Shown: positions 1 to 11,521 of the stretch, piece by piece
Layout: the number at the start of each line of letters is the position of its first letter
Numbering within the stretch: position 1 is the stretch's first letter
NCBI RefSeq assembly: GCF_019703515.2
Contig: NC_059393.1
Coordinates: forward strand, 12,046,001-12,110,000
DNA from: Myxocyprinus asiaticus
Lineage: Eukaryota; Chordata; Actinopteri; Cypriniformes; Catostomidae
DNA length: 64,000 nucleotides
Reading direction: 5' to 3'
Program-made: the position numbers and the translations under genes
The notes under the pieces: model-generated
What the model was told of the DNA's origin: nothing
The model's database searches: none
Seen by the model: only the letters and a program-made list of their open reading frames with translations

Positions 1-386
1 TGCCCAAATCCCACTACTTACTAAGTCCTCTTGGTGGCGCGGTTACTCACATCAGTCCGGGTGGCGGAGGACAAGTCTCAGTTGCCTCAATCCGTGCATC
101 TTATCACGTGGCTCGTTGTGCATGACACCGCGGAGACTCACAGCATGTGGAGGCTCATGCTACTCTCCGCGATCCACGCACAACTTACCACGCGCCCCAC
201 TGAGAGCGAGAACCCCTAATCGCGACCACGAGGAGGTTACCCCATGTGACTCTACCCTCCCTAGCAACCGGGCCAATTTGGTTGCTTAGGAGACCTGGCT
301 GGAGTCACTCAGCACACAATGGATTTGAAATAGTGACTCCAGAGGTGGTAGTCAGTGTCAATACTTGTTGAAATACCCAGGCCCCC
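1..386 (-). repeat. tRNA-derived SINE, copy 1 (cut by window start)
   Basis: This is the same sequence as the copies at 4705-5148 and 28665-29118. The tRNA-like head is at the high-coordinate end, so the element runs on the minus strand; here the head is more diverged. A short hairpin (gcaacc ... ggttgc) near 265-285 is shared by all copies. The 3' tail lies before base 1, so target duplications cannot be checked. It sits in the last crb1 intron. Confidence 0.8.
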
Positions 387-1123
387 CATTTCTTGCATTT
401 CTAAGTTAAAAATAGTCTTATTTTTGTCAATTTTTTATTTTATTTTTTAGTTTGGAACTGTCTCCTGTCTTTTCCTTGTGCTCCTTTCTTAGTATTTATT
501 TCCATCAATTTTCTCTCCATTTTCATTTGCACAACAATATTGATCAATTCACTGCACTTATGTATCTTAAAATCACATTTGACTTCTACTGTAATGTTTT
601 GGTATATATTTAAACATGCAATATCTCACTTAACATTGTTCAATAGTTTGTAGTCTTCTGTCATGTGTTCATCTGTTTGTTGATCTCTATGTTAGCACTC
701 ATGACCAGATTGTGTACATTGTCTCTGTGTGTAGAGGACTGTCTGTGTCTTCAAATAAAATATTTCGCTCCATCTTATCCATCCTCGATCTGTTGTATGT
801 TGGTTTTGTTGAGCTGTCTTTCCTCACTCGTTACCTATAGAGAGACTTTGACACTGCCAGTGGCACATCATGATGGTTTTTGATGAATGTTGCCACATTG
901 TGATAGACAGACTTACTGATCTTAAGGTGGCAGAGGCATCAAAGATGTAGCTTCACTGTAAAACGCATGACAGGTGTGTTGATTCAGCAATTTTTGTGTG
1001 ATCCTGACATCATAGGATGTTGAGACAAGGCAAAAAGTGTGTACTGTGCAAGTTTGAAAGAAGTTTTTTTCTTCTTCTTCTTCTGAACAAAATACAGTAT
1101 ACTAGTTTGAGTCTCACTCAGGG
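387..1123. other. crb1 last intron, no feature seen
   Basis: AT-rich intronic sequence. Apart from a short CTT microsatellite near 1067-1083 I see no gene, RNA or repeat end here. The reading frames are short and do not resemble known exons. Confidence 0.6.
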
Positions 1124-1127
1124 TTAA

Positions 1128-1788
1128 AGGAACAGTTCACCCAAAAATAAAATTCATCAAATTCCTTCATGCCATCCCAGATGTGTGTCTTTCTTCTGCT
1201 GAACTCAAACAAAGATTTTTGGAAGAATATTTCAGCTCTGATTCAATGCAAGTGAATGGTGACCAGAAGTTTGAAGCTCCAAAAAGCACATAAAGGCAGC
1301 ATAAAAGTAATCCATACGACTCCAGTGGTTAAACCCATGTGTTCAGAAGCGATATAATAGGTGTGGGTGAGAAACAGATCAATATTTAAGACATTTTGTA
1401 CTATGAATGTCCACTTTCACATTCTTATTGTTTTTGGCCATTTGCATTCTTCATGCATATTCCCATACGCTGTGCAGGAATCTGAATTTATAGGAAAAAA
1501 TAACTTAAATATTGATCTGTTTCTCACTCACAGCTATCATATCGCTTCTGAAGACATGGATCTATCCACTGGAGTCTTATCGATTACTTTTATGCTGTCT
1601 TTATGTGTTTTTTGGCGCTTCAAAGTTCTGTCCACCATTCATTTGCATTGTATGCACCTACAGAGCTGAAATATTCTTCTAGAAATCTTCATTTGTGTTC
1701 TGCAGAAGACAGAAAGTCATACATATCTTTGGTGGCATGAAGGTGAATAAATGATGAGAGAATGTAAATTTTTGGGTGAACTATCCCT
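1128..1788. mobile_element. TTAA-flanked palindromic MITE (AGG-AACAGTTCACCC ends)
   Basis: The element starts aggaacagttcacccaaaa and ends with its inverted match, tttttgggtgaactatccct. TTAA lies on both sides (1124-1127 and 1789-1792). The two arms are roughly inverted copies of each other over about 300 bp, so the whole element could fold into a long hairpin. There is no transposase. A TTAA target is the hallmark of piggyBac-type transposition, so it is probably a non-autonomous piggyBac-like element. Related pieces lie at 16574-17020, 23540-23755 and 34080-34228. Confidence 0.8.
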
Positions 1789-1792
1789 TTAA

Positions 1793-2772
1793 GTTTCTTG
1801 CCAAAAATGGACTTTGGTGATATGGCAGAGGGATCTCAACAATATGGTTCAACAATATGATCAGGAACATTTAGATAATTTCAGACAATTTTGTCTTTTT
1901 ATGACATGTGTAAGGGGTCACATGGTATAAACCAAAGAAAAAAATATTTTTACCTTGAAAAATGTTTGAAGAATTAAAAAAAGTCTTATAAGAGCATAAG
2001 GAGTACACGCATTTAATGTGTAAAAACATTTAATAACCTTTTACGTGATGACTTGATATTTTCAATCAATAAATAAAAAATTAAAAAATATATGTAACGA
2101 ACATGAATACATAAATGACAGACTTTATAACCCAACACATGTATTTTAAACTTTTTTTTATTATTTAGGTTTTTACTTTTCATAATCTCAGATGTCCTTA
2201 TTTGTAATTGACCCCAAAATTAGTTTTAAAGTCCAAGTTGTACACTAATAAGTACACTAATAATTTCTCCACAAACCTGTTCAAACCACAACTGCACATC
2301 ATTTGACCGATAATCCCATTCATTCACAATGTCTCACAAGACTTGAGCTCTTGTGCAATGGTGATTTACTGAATGTATGGAAAAGCACAGAGAAGATGTT
2401 CTCATTTGTAACTTGCAATCAGGGTGCTAGTATGTGGGTTAAAGATAGCCGCTTACCACAGTTAATCCTGCCTAACAGGATAGATGCTGGCGAGAAGCTC
2501 TTATCTCTTGCTAAGACACATTACAGTGTTTCGCTCTCTGAACTCTGCATTTTTCTTACACAGCATTGAACAAAGTCGTTTTTTTCTCTTTACACCTAGA
2601 TATAAATTATACTTCTGACAGATGTTTAAAATGATGAACACTCTTGGGATGAAGACTCCAATCATATCAGTGTCCTAATAAAAGCTGATTTATTTTACCT
2701 GGAGCCTGGTGATCTGGTGTTACAGCATTCCATTGGGTCCTTAATTACTTGTGCTGGAACTACGAAACGGTA
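1793..2772. other. crb1 last intron, AT-rich, no feature seen
   Basis: Very AT-rich intronic sequence with A and T runs. I find no exon, RNA gene or clear element boundary. Confidence 0.6.
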
Positions 2773-2780
2773 GCGTAAAT

Positions 2781-3025
2781 CAGTGGCATAGCTGAGATTA
2801 GAAATTAGACCCAGGCCCAGAGAGTATTCTTTGACTTCATATATACTTGTATAAAATAGTTTTAAAAATTCACATATTCTGATTTCTGAAAGTGTGAAAG
2901 AACTATTTGAATGTGCCGCTTTTCTGTTGTTAAGGAAAATTTGGTTAAAAAAAATTTGGCCGAAAACTTGGCCCATCCATTTTTATTGAGGCCCATCCAA
3001 AAGCAATTTCCTGGCTATGCCCTTG
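2781..3025. mobile_element. Short hAT-like MITE
   Basis: The left end cagtggcatagc matches the inverted right end gctatgcccttg at about 10 of 12 positions. The flanking 8-mers gcgtaaat (2773-2780) and atgtaaat (3026-3033) match at 6 of 8 positions, as expected for an old 8-bp target duplication of hAT type. No coding sequence is left. The assignment rests only on ends and flanks. Confidence 0.5.
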
Positions 3026-4195
3026 ATGTAAATGTGTTAAGCATTAGCTGTAAAGGATATTAGTTATAACCTGGTGTACATGATAATGATTATTTTACAC
3101 ATAATTTCGCCAAAAACTACAAAAAATGTGTTTATTGAAAAAAATCCCCTAAAGCAAGGAAACTGTTTCCATGAGACCTAAAATTATCGGATTATTCTCT
3201 GCTTTTGACGTCAAAACATAAAAGTGCATTTACGTGCACGTTTTTAAATGATTATGCTTAATAAGCACACAACGTGTTTGTCATGTAAATGCATAAAATG
3301 CCGTTCCTTTACCGACATACGGTCATAAACGGCGTAAGAATAAACCGATCGACACGTGTAGATTTACGTGTCCATTACGCCGATTTCGCATTGAATGTAA
3401 CAATTTTGTGCGCATGACTCTCTACGGTTTGACATCAAAAGCAGAGAATAATGCGAGTATGTCAAATGTCATACAAAGTGGATTTCTTACTTTGTTGGAT
3501 TTTTTAAATAAACTGATTTTTGGGAGTAATCTGCAAATTGGTGTGCTTGTAATCGGGTTGGGTGAAATTGGGGTAATGGACGAAAATCTACCTGTGCCGA
3601 CTGGTTTTTCCTAAAACCGTTTTATGACATTACCCTGATACCGTTTACAAGAGGAGCCTTTTGTAAAAGGAGTTTACAAGACCTTATTCATTGGTCTTTA
3701 CAGTTACACCAAATACGGTGATAACTACCAAAAATCAGCTTATTTAAAAAATCTGACAACGCAAGAAAACACGAGACTTCAAATAATTGAGCGTGTTTAC
3801 ATGCACATTCTTCCACCAATTATGCTTAATAACCCGACAACAAGTGTGGTCATGTAAACGCATTAAACGGCTTAAATGTAAATCGATCGACATGGGTAGA
3901 TTTTTTTGCCCATTACGCTGATTTCGCGTGGCATATAAACACCTTTTACCGGCTTATCCAATGTGCGCACGTATTGTGTGTATGCCTCTTCACGGGTTGA
4001 TGTCAAAAGAAAATAACGCAATTATTTCAAATGTCATGTACACGTGGATTTCTTGCTTTGAGCTGATTTTTAAAATAAGCTGTTTTTTGGGAGTAGTCAG
4101 TGTATTGGTGTCCATGTAAATGGGCTCAACGTGTGTGTTCATGTAAGTGCATTAAACGCCGTTCCTTTATCAGTGTACGGTCATAAACAACTTAA

Positions 4196-5260
4196 AGGAA
4201 TATTGATAGTTAAATCAAGTTAAGCTCAATCGACAGCATTTGTGGCATAATGTTAATTTACCACAATAATTAATTTTGACTTGTCCCTTTTCTTTAAAAA
4301 AAGCAAAAACCTGGATTACAGTGAGGCACCTACAATGGAAGTGAATTGGACCAATTTTTGGATGGTTTAAAGGCAGAAATGTGAAGCTTATAATTTTATA
4401 AATGCACTTACATGAATTCTTCTGTTAAAACTCATGTATTATTTGAGCTGTAAAGTTGTTTAAATTGTAAATTTTACAGTCGTTTTTGGGTTTGATGACA
4501 TTACATCGTCATGGCAACAAAGTTGTAAAATTGGCAATAACTTTACACAAAAAAGGTTAGTAAGCGATTTTATTACACTAAAATTATGTTTTCACACATA
4601 TTGTTTACGTCTCGTGTCTATACTTTTGAAACCGTATTTAAACGTTCAAAATTTGGTCACCATTTGCTTCCATTGTAAGTGCCTCACTGTAACCTCAATT
4701 TTTGCTTTTTTTAAAAAAAAAAATTTGTATCCCCTTTTCTCCCAATTTGGCATGCCCAGTTCACACTACTTAGTATGTCCTCGTGGTGGTGCGGTTACTC
4801 ACATCGATCCGGGTGGCGGAGGACAAGTCCCAGTTGCCTCCGCTTCTGAGACAGTCAATCCACGCATCTTATCATGTGGCTCGTTGTGCGTGACACTGCG
4901 GAGACTCACAGCATGTGGAGGCTCATGCTATTCTTTGCGATCCACGCACAACTTACCAAGCACCCCACTGAGAGTGAGAACCACTAATCACGACCACGAG
5001 GAGGTTACCCCATATGACTCTACCCTCCCTAGCAACCGGGCCAATTTGGTTGCTTAGGAGACCTGACTGGAGTCACTCAGCACACCCTGAATTCGAACTC
5101 ACGACTCCAGGGGTGGTAGTCAGCGTCAATACTCACTGAGCTACCCAGATTTTTGTTATAGAAAAGGATGGACAAGTCTAAATAAATGTTTGCGTTAATC
5201 AACATTTTGCCACAAATGCTGTCGATTGAGCTTAACTTTTATTGAACCCGGAATATTCCT
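4196..5260. mobile_element. TTAA-flanked long-TIR MITE carrying a SINE
   Basis: TTAA lies at 4192-4195 and 5261-5264. Inverted arms of about 170 bp begin aggaatatt and contain gttaagctcaatcgacagc on the left and its inverse on the right. Without the SINE at 4705-5148 the element is about 620 bp, the size of the intact copy at 41266-41873. There is no transposase; TTAA again suggests piggyBac-type mobilisation. It interrupts a copy of the repeat at 3105-5480. Confidence 0.8.
4705..5148 (-). repeat. tRNA-derived SINE, copy 2, inside the MITE
   Basis: Nearly full-length copy in the right arm of the MITE. It is flanked by a 7-bp direct repeat, atttttg, at 4698-4704 and 5149-5155. The tRNA-like head is at the right end (B-box-like gagttcgaattc and A-box-like tagctcagtgagta when read on the minus strand). 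The A/T-rich tail is at the left. The uninterrupted MITE at 41266-41873 shows the sequence before insertion. Confidence 0.8.
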
Positions 5261-5480
5261 TTAAGAATAAACTGGTTTTTACCAGTTAACCCTATTTTGC
5301 CTTGCATGTTAACACCTTTACCGACGTTCTTACCGGCTTTCCAATGTAGCCTACGCTACGCATGCCTCTTCAAGGTTTGACGTCAAAATCAGTGAATAGC
5401 TTGATTATTTCAAATCTCATGGAATCGCGAGTTATCTGGTGTGCATGTAAACAGGCTCGATGTTTTATGTAGATTGAACT

Positions 5481-6341
5481 GACCTTACATGATCTATGAT
5501 GTACGAGATTATGAATAGTAACACGTTTTAGACTTTTTTTTATTACTAATGCAATAACTTCAAAACTTTAAAAATAGAACATTTATGGAGAAGCGAGTCA
5601 TAAATCATGCAACAGGCAAGCAAGCGCAGTTCTTGAAGCTAGTGTTTTTGACTGCTGAAGCATACAGTAAATGTGTCTCGGTGTGAGGAATCTGTGGGTC
5701 TGTGGTTCTGTTCCACATCTGCGGGGAAAGTTTGTCTTCAGAGTGACAGAATAGTGCTTGGCCAGCAGAAAGGCGCAGCAGAGTTCTATGTGAAATGCAA
5801 GTCAGCATCGCACATCGTCGCTGCAGGTCTGTGAGAAAGGGGGACATATATCGGGAGAAGCTTATCTCAGTGACATGGTCGTTTGTCTGCTGGAAAGTCA
5901 GGCAGTCTTAGTCTCTCTCTCTCACACACACATATGAAACATTGGCTTCAGTTAGTGCAGGTGATGAGCTCAGCTCAGAGTTTCTGTGGCTGTGAGTTTC
6001 TTGCCTGTCGCTGTTTCTTCAACAGATGGAGTCAGAGTGGAAGGGTTGAGCTGGATGAGCTAATTTTGGTGCTGAATATCAGTTCATCTACACCAGAATG
6101 TAGTGTGTGAGACGCCATTTTTGCTGGTATATATAGTGTACTGATTCTGGGAACTATATACAGTACATAACTGTTTTTTAAGTTTTATTAAAAAAATGTC
6201 AAGTTTCCACTAAAAATCACACTCAAGATTCCAGCTTGGCCTTTCAATGCCATTTTAAATTTGTCTTTATGGAGTACATAGAACTGCTTAAGATTTAAAA
6301 AAATTATATGGAGTTCATGCTTAAGAGCATTGATAATATAC
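5481..6341. other. crb1 last intron, unique-looking sequence
   Basis: Less AT-rich than its surroundings between about 5600 and 6110. An open stretch of roughly 59 codons on the plus strand lies near 5650-5830, but it has no EGF- or laminin-G-like pattern and is not supported as a crb1 exon. No repeat ends seen. Confidence 0.5.
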
Positions 6342-6342
6342 A

Positions 6343-6470
6343 GTGGGTTCAAAAGTCTTGAGACCACATTGATCATTTAGAATACAAATTCTAATTCAAA
6401 TCTGGAAATAAAAGGTTTTATGATTTTGAAAACTGTAAAACAAAACATTACACAATGAACAAACATCTTG
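6343..6470 (+). repeat. Possible Tc1-like terminal fragment
   Basis: The sequence from tacagtgggttcaaaagtc resembles the outer end of Tc1-type inverted repeats (TA target, then cagtg and a caaaagt core). No partner end or transposase is found nearby. Confidence 0.35.
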
Positions 6471-6677
6471 GTCACTCATTAAATAAGCAAATGTGTAACA
6501 CTGTTACATTTCATGTAATAGTTTTTGGTAAAATCATTTTTAACTCAGTTTTTTGTTTTTTGTTTTGTGAATTACAAAATGGCCATGCAAAAGCATTTTA
6601 TTTTAGTTGCTCTATTCAGGTGTTTTTGTGTGTATGTTGTGATAGAAAAAAATGTCCTTAAACGCAAAAAATAAATA

Positions 6678-6682
<5 letters not shown>

Positions 6683-6722
<40 letters not shown>

Positions 6723-6724
6723 TA
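6683..6724. repeat. TA/CA microsatellite
   Basis: About 28 bp of TA repeat followed by mixed CA/TA, directly at the left end of the Tc1 element. Confidence 0.9.
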
Positions 6725-7945
6725 CACTGGTGGCCAAAAGTGTGGAATAATGTACAGATTTTGCTCTTATGGAAAGAAATGTATACTTTTATTCACCAAA
6801 GTGGCATTCAACTGACCACAATGTATAGTCAGGACACTAATAATGTGAAAAATGTATATTACAATTTGAGAAAAAAAAAAAATGTTCAGAACTTAAACTA
6901 CTTCAAAGAGTTCTCATCATAAAATCCTCCATGTGCAGCAATGGCAGCTTGGCAGATCCTTGACATTCTAGCTGTCAGTTTGTCCAGATACTCAGATGAC
7001 ATTTCACCCCACACTTCCTGTAGCACTTGCCATAGGTGTGACTGTCTTGTCGGGCACTTCTCACGCACCTTACAGTCTAGCTGATCCCACAAAAGCTCAA
7101 TGGGGTTAAGATCCATAACACTCTTTTCCAATTATCTGTTGTCCAATGTCTGTTTCTTTGCCCACTCTAACCTTTTCTTTTTGTTTTTCTGTTTCAAAAG
7201 TGTCTTTTTCTTTGCAATTCTTCCCATAAGGCCTGCACCCCTGAGTCTTCTCTTTACTGTTGTACATGAAACTGGTGTTGAGCGGGTAGAATTCAATGAA
7301 GCTGTCAGCTGAGGACATGTGAGGCGTCTATTTCTCAAACTAGAGACTCTGATGTACTTATCCTCTTGTTTAGTTGTACATCTGGCCTTCAACATCTCTT
7401 TCTGTCCTTGTTAGAGCCAGTTGTCCTTTGCTTTGAAGACTGTAGTGTACACCTTTGTGTGAAATCTTCAGTTTTTTGGCAATTTCAAGCATTGTATAAC
7501 CTTCATTCCTCAAAACAATGATTGACTGATGAGTTTCTAGAGAAAACTGTTTCTTTTTTGCCATTTTTTATCTTAAGACATGCCAGTCTATTGCATACTG
7601 TTGCAACTCACAAACAAACACAGAGACAATGTTAAGCTTCATTTAACAAACCAAATAGCTTTCAGCTGTGTTTGATATAATGGCAAGTGATTTTCTAGTA
7701 CAAATTAGGAATTTATCTTGATTACTCAAGGATAAGGTGTTGGAGTGATGGCTGCTGGAAATGGGGTCTGTCTAGATTTGATCAAAAATGACTTTTTTCA
7801 AATAGTGATTGTGCTGTTTTTTTACATCAGTAATGTCCTGACTATACTTTGTGATCAGTTGAATGCAACTTTGGTGAATTAAAGTTCCAATTTCTTTCTG
7901 AAACAGCAAAATCTGTACATTATTCCAAACGTTTGGCCGGCAGTG
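6725..7945 (-). mobile_element. Tc1-like element, internally deleted
   Basis: Inverted ends: the left end cactggtggccaaaag is matched by the inverse of the right end, ctttggccggcagtg-like. TA dinucleotides lie at 6723-6724 and 7946-7947. The arms match for over 100 bp. It carries a broken transposase on the minus strand and is the longer of two copies; the other is at 23799-24646. It is inserted among short repeats containing aatgacaaaatggccttaa. Confidence 0.85.
6898..7564 (-). pseudogene. Tc1 transposase remnant
   Basis: Read on the minus strand it starts MAKKKQFSLETHQSI, a paired-type helix-turn-helix DNA-binding region, and continues through a second block with RRLTCPQLTASLN and RLRGAGLMGRIAKKK. 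The frame changes near 7370-7395 and again near 7130. The protein then jumps from KKQTLDN straight to MDLNPIELLWDQLD, the last catalytic motif. The stretch that should hold the first two catalytic aspartates is missing, so only the glutamate of the DDE triad remains. The end reads AAIAAHGGFYDENSL. The copy cannot encode an active enzyme. Confidence 0.85.
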
Positions 7946-7947
7946 TA

Positions 7948-8286
7948 TATATATAATTTTTATAATAGCGCTACTCGTTTTGAATGACAAAATGGCCTTA
8001 AATGCAACAACAAAAAAAATATATCGTCTATTATATTAGATTGGTTGTAGTCATGTTTTTTTGGATGTGTGAATGACAAACTGCCCTTCAATGCAACAAA
8101 ATTTTTATTTTATAAAATTATATTACACTATACATATTATATCATATTATATTAATATATGATCGCTACTCATGTTTTTTTTAATGATAAAATGGCCTTA
8201 AATGCAACAGTAAAAATATTATATTATGTTACATTATTTATTTTTGGCATCCTATCTCTGACTCCGGCCACTTTTCTTTCCCTCAG
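7948..8286. repeat. Diverged short repeats before the crb1 last exon
   Basis: The motif aatgacaaaatggccttaa and near variants occur near 7981, 8068 and 8185, with related pieces near 6570 and 6655 on the other side of the Tc1. It looks like a loose tandem array split by the insertion. The last bases form the pyrimidine tract and ag of the crb1 acceptor. Confidence 0.5.
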
Positions 8287-8505
8287 CTAAATGCAGCGAG
8301 TGTGACCTCTGACCTGCTGCTTTCCATCAGTCTGACGTCTGTGGTTCTGTTGTTGGTTCTTTTCGGTGTAGTCGCGGCTTTGGTGATGGCACTGAACCGA
8401 CGGGCCACACGTGGCACCTACAGTCCCAGCCGGCAGGAGAAGGAAGGCTCACGGGTGGAGATGTGGAACATTGTGCAGCCTCCGCCCATGGAGAGACTCA
8501 TCTGA
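8287..8505 (+). CDS. crb1: crb1, last coding exon (transmembrane segment and cytoplasmic tail)
   Basis: Crumbs-family polarity protein, terminal exon of 72 codons plus stop. The acceptor is tttctttccctcag, giving [12 protein letters not shown] at the start. Exon residues about 10-34 are a hydrophobic helix that would span the membrane. The 36-residue tail starts [12 protein letters not shown], the juxtamembrane FERM-binding motif (R-x3-G-x-Y-x-P-S), and ends PPPMERLI, the PDZ-binding tail that in the family recruits PALS1 and PAR6. The stretch [18 protein letters not shown] is typical of CRB1 rather than CRB2. The neighbour dennd1b supports this. In vertebrates Crb1 acts at the apical membrane of photoreceptors and Mueller glia. 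The EGF and laminin-G exons lie before the window. Confidence 0.93.
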   Translation, partial: LNAASVTSDLLLSISLTSVVLLLVLFGVVAALVMALNRRATRGTYSPSRQEKEGSRVEMWNIVQPPPMERLI

Positions 8506-9675
8506 GCCGTTAACCTTTTTTTTCTAAACAACATAAGCCAATCATGTTGTTCCATGATGATTTTGGCTTGTTCACCAACACTTTCATGAGACTATGAAAC
8601 CTTCAAGACAGAGCTTGAAGGCTTTCTTTATTCATTGATCATGTGGCAGCTATCGAACTCATAGTCTTACAGATCATCATTTTTTAATCAAACAATCAAC
8701 CAAATAATGGATGTTTAATTTATCATTTTTTGTTTTGTTTTGAAAACCTATCATTGTTTGTGTACCTCTGAAAGCATTAGGATTCATTGACTGTGAAATT
8801 GTGAAGTGCTGTTGACCATAGCAACTTGAACATCAATGTGTTTAACTCTGTCCTAACCAGGCATGAAGTGTTTCCAGCGACAGTCAAGGCCTGAAGCGTG
8901 CTCCACTTGAATGTGAATGCAGATGCTTTTAGATATGCAAGCTTCATTTTGTGCATTGTGCTCCAAAATGTGTCAGACTGCAATTCTGAAAGTATGCACT
9001 GCATTTTTAGTGTTGCCGCAAGGGGCGCTATATAACGATTTAGCATAAATTGTTCTATGGCCAGTGTTCTCTTAAAGGGGTCATTTTTAGAAGTTTCAAT
9101 GTGGGAAAGTCTTGCGAGAGTCACATTTGTTGATACTAAGGTTAGGGGTAGGTTTTTTGGAAATCTATCCAAATTAAACACAATTTCAAATGAGACTCAA
9201 GACTTTGCAACGATTGAGGGTTCCCTTCTAGACACAACCTTTTCAGGCCAACTTCTCTTTTGGCAGAGCAACAGTTCGAGAATATTGTTGATCAAGTTAA
9301 AGTAAGTTAAACTGTTGACATTGAGAATTCACTGTGGATGGTTCTACCCAGTGTGACTGACAAGATGTAGTTGCTCATTGCAATTGCGACTGGCTGGTAC
9401 AAAAATGTATTAGCATGGAAGATTTTATTGCTCGTCACTTCATATTATTGTGCCTGGTTCGGACACAGTGTGATGATCTATGTATTTATGTATAATTGAT
9501 ATTTGTGCTGCTAGTGAGCTATACAGACACTTGAATTTGTAAAATTTGACATTAATAACCGAGATCAACACTGAATTGTTTAGCACAGAAACACAAACAT
9601 GGAATTGTTGTAACTGCTGCTTTTGCTCTGTAAAAAATAAATGGTATAAACAATAAATTATTTGGGGTATTACAA
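8506..9675 (+). other. crb1: Probable crb1 3' UTR
   Basis: Sequence after the crb1 stop with no further coding potential or recognisable repeat. It extends to two polyadenylation hexamers near 9636 and 9652. The end point is inferred from those signals only. Confidence 0.55.
9636..9657 (+). terminator. crb1: Candidate polyadenylation signals of crb1
   Basis: Two AATAAA hexamers, at 9636-9641 and 9652-9657, about 1.1 kb after the stop. They are the first closely spaced pair downstream. Use is inferred; RNA 3' ends would decide. Confidence 0.45.
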
Positions 9676-9920
9676 CCACATGATACCCTTTTAGCAACCC
9701 AATAGATACAATAATTATGTGCTCGTTATTAAGCCATGTTTACTTTAAGCTCTGATTTTGGAGTGGTTTTAAGTGGTTTAGGTTGATAAGTTTTTAGAAT
9801 TAACTAACAGTTTAAATTCAACAGCTGTTCATGTACAAAGTGAATCAAACTACCAGTCTTCCAATAAAGAATGAAGCAAGAGGTAAGTTGGGAAAGCAAT
9901 ATTGACATTTACATGTATAA

Positions 9921-9926
9921 TTTATT
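9921..9926 (-). terminator. dennd1b: Candidate distal polyadenylation signal of dennd1b
   Basis: TTTATT on the plus strand reads AATAAA on the minus strand. Only about 250 bp separate it from the crb1 signals, so the two genes would end almost back to back. Confidence 0.35.
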
Positions 9927-11445
9927 TCAGTTCACAGTGCATACAGTAGTACCAGTAGTTCCTGTAATAACACTTTGGACTGACCTATTTTGTACTTGAA
10001 ATCTATACAACTGTACTCAAGAGCATGCAGCCGCATCTGAAGCTTGTTTTAAAACTTTAAATCAGTCACTTAAAAGCATAGACTACACTTGCATACTAAA
10101 GTGGATCACATTGTGACTTTGCTGTGTTTCCATACGTATGTAACAGGAAACATTCAAGAAAATGAAGCATTAGCAAAATCAGCTGTACAGACTTTTTGTG
10201 TAATATCAAGGTATTTTGTGTTGTTTCTTAAACATTCAAAAGCACAATCTATATAGTCCAGTGATTCAACTACAGCAGGCCATTTACAACATAATTTGAC
10301 AGCAAAACAGATCACTTTGAAACAAAGCTACATGACTATATGTAAAAAACGAAACAAAACATGTAAATAGGTACCACGGTCATAAAAGTTGACATCATAT
10401 TTGTTCCTTTGTTGACTTTAAAAGGTGTGCTCATGCATGTTCAAAGAATTCCCAGAATCACAAAAATAATAACAGAACATTACAATGAAAATGCACATCA
10501 ATAAGTTCATATGTAAACTGGAGAAAAAAAAAAAAAAAAAAAGATTGAGAAGCACTTTACAGAAATAGTTCCTCAACAGTGTACAAAATACTTGCAAATC
10601 ATTTATGTGGTTACTACCTAGTTTTAAGTAGTGTTATACTACATTTAAACAGTTGGTGAACAGCAAATGGTTCAACTTTTAACGTAACTCCTTAAGAAAC
10701 ACTTTGTAGTTTATGTGCTACAACATGAATTGTGACTGGATTTTGTAGAATCTAAATAATACTTAGGACTGATTAAATCGTTTTTTTACTTTAATAATGC
10801 ATAAAGAAAAAAGGTCATTATGTAAATTAAGACAAGGGTTTAAATTACAAGGCAAGTGTGGAAAATTCTTGCTATTTCGACTTTGCATTCTTTCCATAGA
10901 CAAAAAACCCCCAAAAATAATACAGAGCTTGAGGACATGGATGACACCGGTAAACCAAAATACATGTTTTTCCAAATATAAAACATCAAAAATAACAGTT
11001 TTATAACGCAGTAAGTATTGAGAGTTTCAGAAGTTGAAGTAATTTCAAAGGCTGCGGTTGAGATCTGGTGTGCTTTATTGTTTGAAAGAGGTTTAGAATG
11101 TTGACGATATTTATTAACTAATTATCAAATTTTTTTTTTTTAATAAAAATAAACTAAAAAAAAAAACAACTTAATGTTCGACAACTGGCCAAGTATACAC
11201 TTCAGGCCTCTGTTTTAATTTATTTTATTTTTCTGGGTAATTTTTAAAGCTTGATGTAAATCACATGACATGGTTCTACAATCAGGCAAATTATGTTGAA
11301 AATCTAATGTAATTTTTACTAGAGTGACCACAAATCTTAGTTAGTGATTTAGAAACAAGACTTAAAAATTCAGAGCTTAAAAGTTAAAAAGTACCTGTGC
11401 TACATATAGCCAAACACTCTAGCAGTTGAACTCATTAAGGCACAG

Positions 11446-11448
<3 letters not shown>

Positions 11449-11516
<68 letters not shown>
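11449..11516. repeat. TA microsatellite
   Basis: 34 perfect TA units immediately left of the Tc1 element; the array continues on its right side at 13099-13146. Confidence 0.97.

Positions 11517-11518
<2 letters not shown>

Positions 11519-11521
<3 letters not shown>

Larger units (their letters stand above)
3105..5480. repeat. Palindromic interspersed repeat, two adjacent copies, interrupted by a MITE
   Basis: Copy one (about 3105-3660) has inverted arms: attctctgcttttgacgtc near 3192-3210 reappears inverted near 3428-3453. Copy two starts near 3710, is broken at 4192 by the MITE at 4196-5260, and resumes at 5265-5480. The shared core reads cggtcataaac ... gaataaac, followed by cgatcgacacg-like sequence. 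A further fragment lies at 42830-42960. No coding capacity is seen and the family is not identified. Confidence 0.6.

Noticed and set aside
1361..1669. 102-codon frame inside the MITE
   Set aside because: It is produced by the palindromic arms of a non-coding element; no transposase motif.
5650..5830. Open plus-strand stretch of about 59 codons in the crb1 intron
   Set aside because: It has neither the cysteine spacing of EGF modules nor laminin-G features, and the following gtctgtgag is a poor donor. Not supported as a crb1 exon.
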